Program-made: the position numbers and the translations under genes | The notes under the pieces: generated by a model | Seen by the model: the letters and a program-made list of their open reading frames with translations, nothing else | The model's database searches: none | Told to the model about the DNA's origin: nothing | Part shown: positions 8,728 to 16,525 of the stretch, piece after piece | How the letters are laid out: each line of letters begins with the position of its first letter | Position numbering within the stretch: the first letter of the stretch is position 1 | From: a virus | Virus record (IMG/VR): IMGVR_UViG_3300032156_000001 | Span: 62,001 to 126,000 of that record | Direction: 5' to 3' (one strand) | DNA length: 64,000 nt

Positions 8728-8865
8728 GTGAGTGGCGTGGGCGGACAGGGACATTCGGATAAGTCCAACGGCATATCGGCTTGGATCTTCGCCGCGTGCG
8801 TCGGGTTGGGCCTGCTGGCGCTGCTGATAGCGGTGCTGGTCCACCAAATAGGCAAGGGAATCTGA
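8728..8865 (+). CDS. Small single-pass membrane protein
   Basis: This 45-residue ORF uses a GTG at 8728, eight bases after GGAGGG. A Gly/Ser-rich polar N-terminus is followed by one strongly hydrophobic segment (residues ~18-40) and a short basic end. The role is unknown. It lies between the GT9 pair and a methyltransferase. Confidence 0.5.
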   Translation: MSGVGGQGHSDKSNGISAWIFAACVGLGLLALLIAVLVHQIGKGI

Positions 8866-8874
8866 CCGAAGAAC

Positions 8875-9438
8875 ATGGTTGGACGGACGATGAGGCTCAA
8901 CGCGGCGGAGCGCGCCGCCCTTTACGACCAGCGGGGAGCGGCGTACTGCTCCCCGCTGGACCTGACGCTGCCGTTCATAGACGAGATGCTGCCGCGCAGC
9001 GTCTCCAGCGTCCTGGACATCGGCTGCGGCCGTGGCGACATCCTGGCGTATGCGGCCAAGTCGCTCAAGCTGGCGGGCGACGATGCCACAGGCGTGGATA
9101 TCAGCTCGGTGCGCATAGCGTACGCTAGGCAACAGCACCCGGCGCTGCGTTTCGTGGCCGCGGACGCCTTTGAGTTCCTTTCGGCCCCCGGGCTGCGCTA
9201 CGGAGCGGTCCTCCTGTTCGAGGTGCTGGAGCACGTCGACGACGACCTGAAGCTGCTGGCCTTGGCGCGGGCGGCCTGCGCGGGCAGGATCCTGGGGTCG
9301 CTGCCCGTCAGGGTCAAGGAGATGACGCACGCGCGCGACTTCGCCAGCCACGAGGAGGCCGCGCGGCGGTACAGGCTGACGTCGTGGCGGGCCCGCGGCC
9401 AGCACGTCCTGTTCTCGATGGAAGGAGGCACGGCGTGA
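8875..9438 (+). CDS. SAM-dependent methyltransferase
   Basis: The 187-residue class I methyltransferase has motif I DIGCGRGD at about residue 45, the acidic end of the second strand in GVDIS, and a post-II region FVAADAFEFL. The family methylates small molecules, sugars or protein ends. The neighbours suggest sugar modification. ATG 8875 and ATG 8890 are both possible starts. The stop overlaps the next start in GTGA form. Confidence 0.75.
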   Translation: MVGRTMRLNAAERAALYDQRGAAYCSPLDLTLPFIDEMLPRSVSSVLDIGCGRGDILAYAAKSLKLAGDDATGVDISSVRIAYARQQHPALRFVAADAFEFLSAPGLRYGAVLLFEVLEHVDDDLKLLALARAACAGRILGSLPVRVKEMTHARDFASHEEAARRYRLTSWRARGQHVLFSMEGGTA

Positions 9439-9914
9439 TCAAGGTGTACAACCCGGCGCTCACCGACATCTCGAAGGCGGCCGTCATAGGCGACGGCACC
9501 CGGATAGGGGTGTTCACGCGGATAGCGGCGCACGTGAAGATAGGCCGCAACTGCCTGATAGGATCGCACTGCAACGTGTGCGACGCCGTCGTCATAGGCG
9601 ACAACGTGTCGGTGCAGACGCGCTGCCACATCACCCGGATGACGGCGATAGGCAACGACGTGTTCATAGGCCCGGGCCTCGTAACCACTAACGACAAGTA
9701 CATGCGCAACGCCGGCCTCTGCATCGGCCCGAAGATAGAGGACGGCGCGCGGATAGGCGGCGGCGTCGTCCTCCTGCCCGGGGTAGTGGTGGGGAAGCTG
9801 GCCGTCGTGGGCGCCGGCAGCGTGGTGACGAAGGACGTCCCGGCCGGCATGCTCGTGTACGGCAACCCGGCCAGGGTGATCGGTCCCGCATCGGCGCTTG
9901 GGGAGAGGAAGTGA
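9435..9914 (+). CDS. Left-handed beta-helix (hexapeptide) acyltransferase
   Basis: A GTG start overlaps the previous stop. The 159-residue protein is built from imperfect hexapeptide repeats of the (I/V)G(D/N)xxx type from residue ~15 to 140, ending in the typical GNPARVI. Such proteins fold as trimeric left-handed beta-helices and transfer acetyl or other acyl groups to sugars. It fits the surrounding sugar-modification cassette. Confidence 0.8.
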   Translation: MIKVYNPALTDISKAAVIGDGTRIGVFTRIAAHVKIGRNCLIGSHCNVCDAVVIGDNVSVQTRCHITRMTAIGNDVFIGPGLVTTNDKYMRNAGLCIGPKIEDGARIGGGVVLLPGVVVGKLAVVGAGSVVTKDVPAGMLVYGNPARVIGPASALGERK

Positions 9915-10600
9915 ACGTCTCGGTCCTGATACCCGTGCGGAACAAAGCAGGCGTCATCGGCCGCGTTCTGGCGGCGCTGGCGCCGCAGCTGGAGAGCGGC
10001 GACGAGGCCGTCGTCCTGGACGACCGATCGTCGGACGACAGCGGCGCGCAGGTAGCCGCCCATCCGGTCCGCCTGCTGACCCGCACCGGGGACCCGAAGC
10101 CGTACAGGCTGGCCAGCGCGCGCAACCTTCTCGTCCGCGAGGCGGCCAATCCCGAGCTGGTGTTCCTGGCCGCGGACTGCGTGCCGGAACCGGAGTTCAT
10201 CGCTGAGCACAAGCGTGGGCTGGCTGTGCGCACGCCGCGGATGATGGTGGCCGGCAGGGTCTGGAACCCCGGTTACGTCGGCGTGCGGCCGGAGCCGCTG
10301 CTGTCCGTGGACGACAAGTGGCGCAGGGTGTTCTCCGGCAATCTGAGCATGTCCAGGCGCGACTTCGACATGATAGGCGGGTTCGACGAGAACTTCGACG
10401 GCGCCTGGGGCCAGGAGGACGTGGAGTTCGCCTATCGCGCCGTCCGAGTTTATGGATACAGGATCCTTCGGATCGGCGCGGCCGCTTGGCACGATCCCCA
10501 TCCCAGGTGCGAACCGAGGTGCGACAGGAACTATGTCTACTTCAGGCGCAAATACAACCGATGTCCTGGTCTGCGCGGCACCGACGGGCGTGGTTCCTGA
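9911..10600 (+). CDS. GT2-family glycosyltransferase
   Basis: The 229-residue GT-A fold enzyme begins with VSVLIPVRNKAG, has VVLDDRSSD (the nucleotide-binding Asp), a later Asp-Cys-Val region in place of the DxD, and GAWGQEDVEF (the catalytic ED motif). GTG start overlapping the previous stop. The last 22 residues overlap the next gene by 68 bases in another frame. This is long for this genome and may mark an extended or frameshifted C-terminus. Confidence 0.8.
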   Translation: MNVSVLIPVRNKAGVIGRVLAALAPQLESGDEAVVLDDRSSDDSGAQVAAHPVRLLTRTGDPKPYRLASARNLLVREAANPELVFLAADCVPEPEFIAEHKRGLAVRTPRMMVAGRVWNPGYVGVRPEPLLSVDDKWRRVFSGNLSMSRRDFDMIGGFDENFDGAWGQEDVEFAYRAVRVYGYRILRIGAAAWHDPHPRCEPRCDRNYVYFRRKYNRCPGLRGTDGRGS

Positions 10601-11372
10601 CAGGCAGGACAACCCGCACGTCCCGCTGTCCGTGAAGGAGATCGCGGACTGCGCGGTGGCGTGCGCCGACGCCGGCGCGGCCATGATCCATCTGCACGTC
10701 AGGGACGATGACGGTCGGGCCACGCTGTGCCCGAACAGATACACCCGCGTCATCGCTGCCATAAGGGAACGGCGGCCCGGCTTGGTGCTGTGCGTGTCGC
10801 TGAGCGGACGCGGCGGCGTGCCGGAGGCGGACCGCCATGGCCCGCTTTCGCTGGCCGGCGACGTAAAGCCCGACATGGCCAGCTTGACGCTCAGCTCGCT
10901 CAACTTTCCACGCTGCGCCAGCCCCAACCCACCTGAGCTGATCCAAGGGCTCGCCCGGCACATGTTGGATAGGGGGATCGCGCCGGAGTTGGAGGCGTTC
11001 GACCTGGGCATGGTCAACTATGCGAAGTACCTGATCGGCAAGGGGCTGCTGGAGCCGCCGTACCGGTTCAACCTGCTGCTGGGGAACATCGCGGGCGCTC
11101 AGCTGGACCCGCTGCACTTGGGCGCCATGCTGGCCGCGCTGCCGCCGGACTCGATGTGGCTCGCGGCGGGCATGGGTTTGCGCCAGCTGGCCGCCAACGC
11201 GCTCGGCATCATGTTTGGCGACGGTATCCGCGTAGGGATAGAGGACAATCCCACGGAGGGGCTGAGCAACGAGGAGCTCGTGCGTCGCGCGGTCGGGCTG
11301 GCCGCGCTGTTCGGCAGGAAACCGGCGACTGCCGTTGCGGCAAGGCAGAAACTGGGCTTGCCGGCCCGATAG
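10533..11372 (+). CDS. BKACE-family (DUF849) beta-keto acid cleavage enzyme
   Basis: The 279-residue protein matches the beta-keto acid cleavage enzyme fold: an N-terminal Pro-Thr-Gly strand, the metal-binding HLHVRD (His-x-His), a later SLSGRGG strand, and GIEDNP carrying the conserved Glu that completes the zinc site. Known members condense acetyl-CoA with a beta-keto acid and cleave it. The start at ATG 10533 leaves the usual short N-terminus and overlaps the GT2 gene by 68 bases. An enzyme of this family inside a phage sugar cassette is unexpected. The substrate cannot be read from the sequence. Confidence 0.75.
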   Translation: MSTSGANTTDVLVCAAPTGVVPDRQDNPHVPLSVKEIADCAVACADAGAAMIHLHVRDDDGRATLCPNRYTRVIAAIRERRPGLVLCVSLSGRGGVPEADRHGPLSLAGDVKPDMASLTLSSLNFPRCASPNPPELIQGLARHMLDRGIAPELEAFDLGMVNYAKYLIGKGLLEPPYRFNLLLGNIAGAQLDPLHLGAMLAALPPDSMWLAAGMGLRQLAANALGIMFGDGIRVGIEDNPTEGLSNEELVRRAVGLAALFGRKPATAVAARQKLGLPAR

Positions 11373-11381
11373 GAGGGATTG

Positions 11382-11834
11382 ATGGGAAACCAGTGCTGTT
11401 TCGACTGCCCGCGCTGCGAGTGCGCCGGCAGGGGACGCGAAGTGCCGGTTCTGCGGATGCGGCTGTTCGGCGTCCGCGCGTTGAGGGAGGCCGTCGCGTA
11501 TGCTGCTCAAGGGGGGTTCGCTCTTCACTTGGCGGGCTCGGCGAAGGGTTATCCGGGCGCGCTGCGTTGCTTCCAGGCGGCTAAGGAGTTCGCGCACCTG
11601 TTCGGGAAGGACGCGGGGCAGCTGTGGGGGATCGCGCGCCTGTTGGGGGTCAAGCAGGTAGTCGTTCACTACGCCGGCACGCCGCGCGCGCATGTGGATC
11701 TCTGTGGCAAGCCGCTGGAGCTTGCTAAGCGCTGGTGCGAGGAGCGCGAGGCGGTCGTGGCGGCCCAGATCGAATCGCTGAGGCCGACCGGGTTCAGCGC
11801 CCGGAAGATCAAGGCGGTGTTGGGCATCCCATGA
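11382..11834 (+). CDS. Unknown Cys-rich 150-residue protein
   Basis: ATG 11382 has a perfect AGGAGGG upstream. The N-terminus has a cluster CCFDCPRCEC in its first 15 residues, suggesting a metal site. The remainder is helical and basic. A domain name is not recognised. It lies between the BKACE gene and a methyltransferase. Confidence 0.6.
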   Translation: MGNQCCFDCPRCECAGRGREVPVLRMRLFGVRALREAVAYAAQGGFALHLAGSAKGYPGALRCFQAAKEFAHLFGKDAGQLWGIARLLGVKQVVVHYAGTPRAHVDLCGKPLELAKRWCEEREAVVAAQIESLRPTGFSARKIKAVLGIP

Positions 11835-11850
11835 AAGGAAGCCGCATCCG

Positions 11851-12435
11851 ATGAACTTCGAGGCGATGAAGAGGTTCTGGGACGACAGGTACGGACGGAT
11901 GGAGCCCGGCTGGGCCCACAGGATGCTCGCGCAGGTTCCCGCCGTGGAGACTGAGTTGCGCAAGCACCTGGATCCCGCGCAGCCGTTCGGCACGCTCGTG
12001 GACATCGGCTGCGGCGACGGCAGGTTCCTGCCCTTCCTGGCGCTGGTGGCCAAGCACGTATGGGGAGTTGATGTCAGCCCGGTCGCCCTGCAACGGGCGA
12101 CGGGCAAGGCCAGGAACGTCACGCTGATGCAGGCCGATTGGCCGTACAATCTGCCCTTCCGTGGTGGCAGCGTAGGCGCGGCGACGGTCCTGTTCGCCTT
12201 CCAGCACATGGTCGACGACACCGTTGCCGGTGCCACGGCGGCGGAACTGCGCCGCATCCTGGCGCCCGGCGCCAAGGTGGTGGTCGTGGACAATGCGCTG
12301 GATAAGGCCGCGCACGTGAAGCCTAGGCCCGCCGACTGGTTCGTGAAGTCGCTGGGGCTGAAGGAAGCCGCCCAATGCCGGGTGGCCGTCGATGGCCGCA
12401 AGGACGGTCACTGGCTGATAGCCGGGCATACCTGA
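11851..12435 (+). CDS. SAM-dependent methyltransferase
   Basis: The 194-residue class I enzyme has DIGCGDGRFL (motif I) near residue 52, GVDVSP (motif II acidic residue follows the strand) and a later RRILAPGAKVVVVD, the typical methyltransferase_11-like order. It ends the surface-chemistry cassette. A dispersed palindrome follows 3 bases after its stop. Confidence 0.75.
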   Translation: MNFEAMKRFWDDRYGRMEPGWAHRMLAQVPAVETELRKHLDPAQPFGTLVDIGCGDGRFLPFLALVAKHVWGVDVSPVALQRATGKARNVTLMQADWPYNLPFRGGSVGAATVLFAFQHMVDDTVAGATAAELRRILAPGAKVVVVDNALDKAAHVKPRPADWFVKSLGLKEAAQCRVAVDGRKDGHWLIAGHT

Positions 12436-12437
12436 CC

Positions 12438-12455
12438 TTTCCAAGGCCTTGGAAA
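12438..12455. repeat. Dispersed palindrome, copy 1
   Basis: This is a perfect 18-bp palindrome, TTTCCAAGGCCTTGGAAA, in the gap after a methyltransferase gene and ahead of a promoter. Four further copies occur in the window (21118, 27105, 34626, 48562). Its perfect dyad symmetry suggests a dimeric DNA-binding protein site. Confidence 0.85.
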
Positions 12456-12483
12456 CCCTCCAGCTAAAATTCGGGGCTATTCG

Positions 12484-12538
12484 CGTTATTATGCCTTGGT
12501 GAGTCTGGCGTTGGGCTGGGCTCGTCCAAGCGTAATAA
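12484..12538 (+). promoter_or_regulatory. Promoter with flanking inverted repeat
   Basis: A candidate -35 TTGGGC (12511-12516) and -10 TAATAA (12533-12538) are 16 bases apart, 36 bases before the ATG at 12575. The -10 region carries TAATAAC, which is the inverted copy of GTTATTA at about 12485-12491. The pair may form an operator. Confidence 0.45.
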
Positions 12539-12574
12539 CACGGCGCGGGCACCCCGCGTAGAAAGGAGTGCACT

Positions 12575-13237
12575 ATGAGTACCACAAAGGCGAAGGTGGA
12601 GATGGCCAAGGAGGCAGCCGCGTTGGAGGAGATCAAGAAGCACAATCCCGAACTGCTTGGCGATCCCAAGATGCAGGAGGGGTTGAAAGCCGTCGTGGTT
12701 CGGATGGAGGCCCACCTGATCGGATGCCCCCAGCTCGTGGACGACGTGGAGTTCAAGAAGGGCTTCGAGGCCGTCAGGAGTGCCATTCAAGGCACGGAAA
12801 AGGCTGCAGTCGAGAAGGCGACTGAGGAGATGGTCGGGCAGGTCGAACAGGGCGTACCGCCGGCGGAGGCGGCGGAAACGCTCAAGGACCGTGCACTGGC
12901 CGTGTGCGGCCGCACCAAGGAAGGTGCGGCGAAGGCGGCGCGGTGGATCTACGACAAGATCCTCACACGTGGAGCCAGGTGCATCTGTACGCTCGTCGGC
13001 GGAACCGCGTGGACGGCGTTCAAGATCGTGGTCGACGGCGTCGATGCGGCTCTTCAGCTGGTGGTCGAGACGGCCGCGTTGGCGATCGACCTGATCTGGT
13101 CGATCGTGGACCGCGTCCGCGGTCTCACGCCCGCGCTCCCCGGAAGGGGCCCTGCCATGAGGTGGATCGAGGAGCAGAAGGAGTTGGCCGCGAAGTACGA
13201 AAGGCACGTGCAGGCGGCGAACGAGTACGTCGACTAG
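12575..13237 (+). CDS. Unknown protein with hydrophobic C-terminal region
   Basis: The 220-residue product starts at ATG 12575 after GAAAGGAG. The N-terminal 110 residues are helical and charged. Residues ~130-180 hold one or two hydrophobic segments rich in Ala/Val/Ile, and the end is a charged helix. It could be a membrane-associated or holin-like protein, but no family is recognised. An intrinsic terminator follows, so it forms its own transcription unit. Confidence 0.6.
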   Translation: MSTTKAKVEMAKEAAALEEIKKHNPELLGDPKMQEGLKAVVVRMEAHLIGCPQLVDDVEFKKGFEAVRSAIQGTEKAAVEKATEEMVGQVEQGVPPAEAAETLKDRALAVCGRTKEGAAKAARWIYDKILTRGARCICTLVGGTAWTAFKIVVDGVDAALQLVVETAALAIDLIWSIVDRVRGLTPALPGRGPAMRWIEEQKELAAKYERHVQAANEYVD

Positions 13238-13281
13238 GCTCCTGCCGTGGCGCCGGCCGCGGCGGGACAGGATCGGGACTT

Positions 13282-13312
13282 GCGGGCGCGATTGGAGATC
13301 GCGCCCGTTTTT
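13282..13312 (+). terminator. Intrinsic terminator
   Basis: A 10-bp perfect stem CGGGCGCGAT / ATCGCGCCCG with a 5-base loop is followed by six T residues. It ends the single-gene unit at 12575-13237. Confidence 0.9.
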
Positions 13313-13342
13313 TCGCTACTGGCAGAGGGAAAGGAGGGCCGC

Positions 13343-13894
13343 ATGAGATCGCGAGATTACATAGACGACGGGGTGTCGGACATGACGGTTCGCGTGTACG
13401 AGACCGACTTGCGGCATAAGGCGGCGCCGAAGTTCGGCCGCTTCCTGCAGGCTTGGGATGAGACGCGGCTGTGGGACCGAAAGCTGCTGGCCCGTTGCGA
13501 CACGGTTGAATTGGCGGCATTTACCAATTTCCTCGACTGCGTGGCCGCGCGGGTCCTGCAGGAATGGCTCGTGCGCTCCGGCCTGCGCGTTGCCAACCAC
13601 AGGGACACGAGGCGTATCCTGAAGCGGCTGTGCGTCGATATGGGCCTGCCTCCCGACATCGATCCCAACTACGGCCGGTTTCATGCGCTCTTCGATCACG
13701 TCCGGGTCCTGAAGAGTGACGAAGGCCCTTACTACGCGATCTCCGAGCCGTACGACACGGCGTTCGACTGCCATCTGTTCGACGAAGCTCGGTCGAAGCT
13801 GTTGGAGAAAGGCTGGGAGGTAGGAGTAAAGGGCCGCTCGCAGCACGCCCCATTGGACGGGACGTTACGGCTCATGTTCATCATCGACAAGTGA
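13343..13894 (+). CDS. Unknown 183-residue protein
   Basis: ATG 13343 follows AAAGGAGGG. The in-frame open region further upstream crosses the terminator, so it is not used. The protein is soluble, basic and aromatic, with no recognised motif. It opens the unit that contains the DUF2325 and ParB-like genes. Confidence 0.65.
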   Translation: MRSRDYIDDGVSDMTVRVYETDLRHKAAPKFGRFLQAWDETRLWDRKLLARCDTVELAAFTNFLDCVAARVLQEWLVRSGLRVANHRDTRRILKRLCVDMGLPPDIDPNYGRFHALFDHVRVLKSDEGPYYAISEPYDTAFDCHLFDEARSKLLEKGWEVGVKGRSQHAPLDGTLRLMFIIDK

Positions 13895-13914
13895 TGGGAA
13901 CGGGGGGAATTGTG

Positions 13915-15123
13915 ATGGACATCGCGGAGGCGGATAGACTGCTGGAGGAGGCGCGCGGCGCGCGCGAGAATGCCAAGCGCCTGGAGCGCGAGCACAAGAT
14001 CGAGGCGCTCCAGGCCGCGGTGGACCTGGCCAAGAAGAAGAAGGCCGCCGTGGTGGCGCAGATAGCCAGGCTGGATGCCGGAAGGGAGGGCAGGGAAGCC
14101 AAGATCAAGGAGACGGACGAACTGAAGGAGTTCCTCGGCGACGTCTATCCCCAGGTCAGGAAGCGTTTCGAGGAGGACGTCCTGAACGCCGACCTGGAAC
14201 GCCAGGCCGCGACAAGGGCCCTGATGGACCTGGACTCGGAGATATCATGCACCGTGTCCGACCTGGTGCGGCTGCGCAGGGGGCCGGCATCGGACAAGCC
14301 GCCGAAGGCGGCGGTGGAAGCGAAGTCCAGCAGCTCTGCCGAGCCCATGCCGCCGGACGAAGCCTTGCTTCCGCTATGCCGCGGGGAAGTGGGCCAGGCC
14401 TATGAGGAATGCACACTCGGTCTCGACAGCGCGGCGCGCGAACTGGGCAACGATGTGGAACTCTTGGGACAATACTGCGCGGTCGCCGCCGGCAACGTCA
14501 GGCTGCTTCTCGGTACGCCTATACCGCTGAATAGTGCCGAAAAGACCATGTTGGGCAGGGGACTAGACGCTGTCGCCTACGTGGCGACAGAGTCCAAGTG
14601 CGGCTGTGTCGAGGCGTTGAACAGGGGAATCGCGAAGGACTGGAAGAAGTACGTCGCCGAGGCGGATACTCGGCTGGCCGAGTTGGAATCGATCCGCTGG
14701 AGCATGAGGGCGAAGCCCAAGACGTACGAGGAGAAGGCGCCGCCGGAGCCGGATCCGCTCCTCGATTTCTCCCTGTTGGAAAAGGCGACGGGGCTGCGTG
14801 TCGCCGTGCTGGGCGGCATGAAGAACCCCGACATCGTGAAATGGATGTCGGTCAGGCTGGGCTTCGGAAAGGTGGCCTGGTACGGCTGCTACAGGAAGAC
14901 CAGGGAGCGGGACGGTATGGTGCAAAGCATCGGCGCCGGCGGCGTCGACCTCATTGTCCTTTACACGAAGTTCGTGGGGCACAGGCACGTCGACCTGATC
15001 CTGAAGATGGCGCGTCAGAGGGGCATACCCTTGGCGTGGTGCAACTCGACATCCAAGGCGGAGATCGCCTCGGCCGTGGCGAAGGCATTGGGCCTGGTCC
15101 CGGCCAACGGCGGTGGGAAGTGA
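13915..15123 (+). CDS. Coiled-coil protein with C-terminal DUF2325-like domain
   Basis: The 402-residue protein begins with a long Ala/Glu/Lys/Arg-rich coiled coil (residues ~1-110) and has a variable, Ser/Pro-containing middle. Its C-terminal ~100 residues carry the DUF2325 pattern: strand VAVLGGM, a Gly-rich turn, VDLIVLYTKFVGHRHVD, then IPLAWCNS. DUF2325 proteins often accompany DNA- or defence-related systems, but the biochemical role is unknown. ATG 13915 has GGGGGGAA upstream; GTG 13912 is an alternative. Confidence 0.6.
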   Translation: MDIAEADRLLEEARGARENAKRLEREHKIEALQAAVDLAKKKKAAVVAQIARLDAGREGREAKIKETDELKEFLGDVYPQVRKRFEEDVLNADLERQAATRALMDLDSEISCTVSDLVRLRRGPASDKPPKAAVEAKSSSSAEPMPPDEALLPLCRGEVGQAYEECTLGLDSAARELGNDVELLGQYCAVAAGNVRLLLGTPIPLNSAEKTMLGRGLDAVAYVATESKCGCVEALNRGIAKDWKKYVAEADTRLAELESIRWSMRAKPKTYEEKAPPEPDPLLDFSLLEKATGLRVAVLGGMKNPDIVKWMSVRLGFGKVAWYGCYRKTRERDGMVQSIGAGGVDLIVLYTKFVGHRHVDLILKMARQRGIPLAWCNSTSKAEIASAVAKALGLVPANGGGK

Positions 15124-15138
15124 GCTGGAGGAACTGAC

Positions 15139-16101
15139 ATGCAGCACAACTGGGGACGTTGTCCCACGTCGGAGAGCGTGATGGCCGAGGTGGCCCAACT
15201 GACGGGGACGGAGCTGAAGTACGAGTTCAGGCAGGCCGTGCCGATTTCCAGCCTGAAGATCGGGCCGTCGAAGAAGAACAACGCCCGCCTCGAGCCGGTC
15301 GAGGAGGACGTGGCCGCGCGGTACGCGGCGGACATGCGGAAGGGGGACGTGTTCCCCGCGACCGTGATCCTCGACAACGGGCTCATCCTGGCCGGCAACA
15401 CCAGGGTCAAGGCCGCGCAGATGGCCGGCGCGGACGCCGTCGCGGCCTACGTCATCTGCGGCATCACGCCGGGGCAGCAGTTCTTCTTCGTCCGCCGGGA
15501 CAACGCGAAGCACGGGGTCCCGCTGTCCATGGACATGCAGGTGGAGACCTGCGCGGAGCTGCACCTCACGTACGGGATGCCCGTCAAGACCCTGTGCGAC
15601 CTGTGGTTCGGCACGGCGCTGTCGTACTACAACCGGATCATCGACGCCGTCCACGCGCGGAAGGTGGTCGCCAAGCTGTCCGGCTGGAAGGAGATCTCCG
15701 TCGCTGGCACGGCGCGCAGCACGCTGGCCGCGCTGTACCCGCTGCTCGACAGCAGGCACGTCCTCCGCGGCGCCGCGGACGTCGTGACGCGGCACGGCTA
15801 CTCGTCGGCGCAGACGTCGGCCCTGCTGGCCAGCATCAAGGCGAAGGACAACGAGGCCGACAAGCTGGCGGTGATCGAGGAAGACAGGAGGGCCAATGAG
15901 GGCAGGGTGAAGGGCACCCCGCGGTACGACCTCGACTTCAAGAGGGAGCTCAACAGGCTGCTGAACTTCCTCGAGACGGCCGCGAACGGCAAGCCGCTGC
16001 CCGGCGTCAGCAAGATCGCGTCGGACAAGAAGATCGCCGCGGAGCTGAAGGGCGTCATCGGCAAGATGATGGCCCGGCTGCGGCAGGTGAAAGGAGGATA
16101 G
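15139..16101 (+). CDS. ParB-like DNA-binding protein
   Basis: The 320-residue protein has an N-terminal ParB/Srx-like domain: a Glu-rich helix, FPATVILDNG and the box GNTRVKAA at residues 86-93, which corresponds to the nucleotide-binding GxxRxxA box. A helix-turn-helix-like segment follows at residues ~137-168 (ELHLTYGMPVKTLCDLWFG), and the C-terminus is Lys-rich. ParB family members bind palindromic parS-type sites and spread or silence DNA, and some phage members regulate transcription. A five-copy palindrome in this window is a candidate site. No ParA partner is visible. Confidence 0.65.
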   Translation: MQHNWGRCPTSESVMAEVAQLTGTELKYEFRQAVPISSLKIGPSKKNNARLEPVEEDVAARYAADMRKGDVFPATVILDNGLILAGNTRVKAAQMAGADAVAAYVICGITPGQQFFFVRRDNAKHGVPLSMDMQVETCAELHLTYGMPVKTLCDLWFGTALSYYNRIIDAVHARKVVAKLSGWKEISVAGTARSTLAALYPLLDSRHVLRGAADVVTRHGYSSAQTSALLASIKAKDNEADKLAVIEEDRRANEGRVKGTPRYDLDFKRELNRLLNFLETAANGKPLPGVSKIASDKKIAAELKGVIGKMMARLRQVKGG

Positions 16102-16102
16102 G

Positions 16103-16525
16103 ATGAACCTCTCGCTGGAGGTGCTGCGGCAGCTGGGCGACGGGAGATGGCGTTCCTGCGCCCGGCTGCTGCAGAAACTGGACGGCTGCATCCAGCCGGA
16201 ACGCGCGGCAAGGCGCTACTCCGACACGGTCGAGCACGCGTCAGACATGCCGCTGGGCGACAAGATCGACGCCGGCAGGCGCATGCTCATCGTACAGGCC
16301 GTCGAGGCCTTGCGCAGGCAGGGCAGGGTGGAAGTGGACGGCAAGGGCTTCGGCAAGAGGGCCAGGCTCAAGCCGTACGGCAACGACACGCAGGGAAGGG
16401 CGGTGCTGACCGCTCTTGGTCTGGTCGGGAAGGCCATTGAGCGCTCGCATGTGTCGCCGGAGGCGAAGGCCGCTTGCCGGGGGCATTGCGAGGCGATTCG
16501 TGAGCTGGTGGAAGGAGGACGCTGA
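16103..16525 (+). CDS. Unknown 140-residue protein
   Basis: ATG 16103 sits one base after the ParB-like gene, with AAAGGAGGATAGG upstream. The N-terminal 90 residues resemble a winged-helix-like small domain (helix, helix, basic beta-hairpin), but this is weak. The stop overlaps the next start. It is probably in the same operon as the ParB-like gene. Confidence 0.6.
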   Translation: MNLSLEVLRQLGDGRWRSCARLLQKLDGCIQPERAARRYSDTVEHASDMPLGDKIDAGRRMLIVQAVEALRRQGRVEVDGKGFGKRARLKPYGNDTQGRAVLTALGLVGKAIERSHVSPEAKAACRGHCEAIRELVEGGR

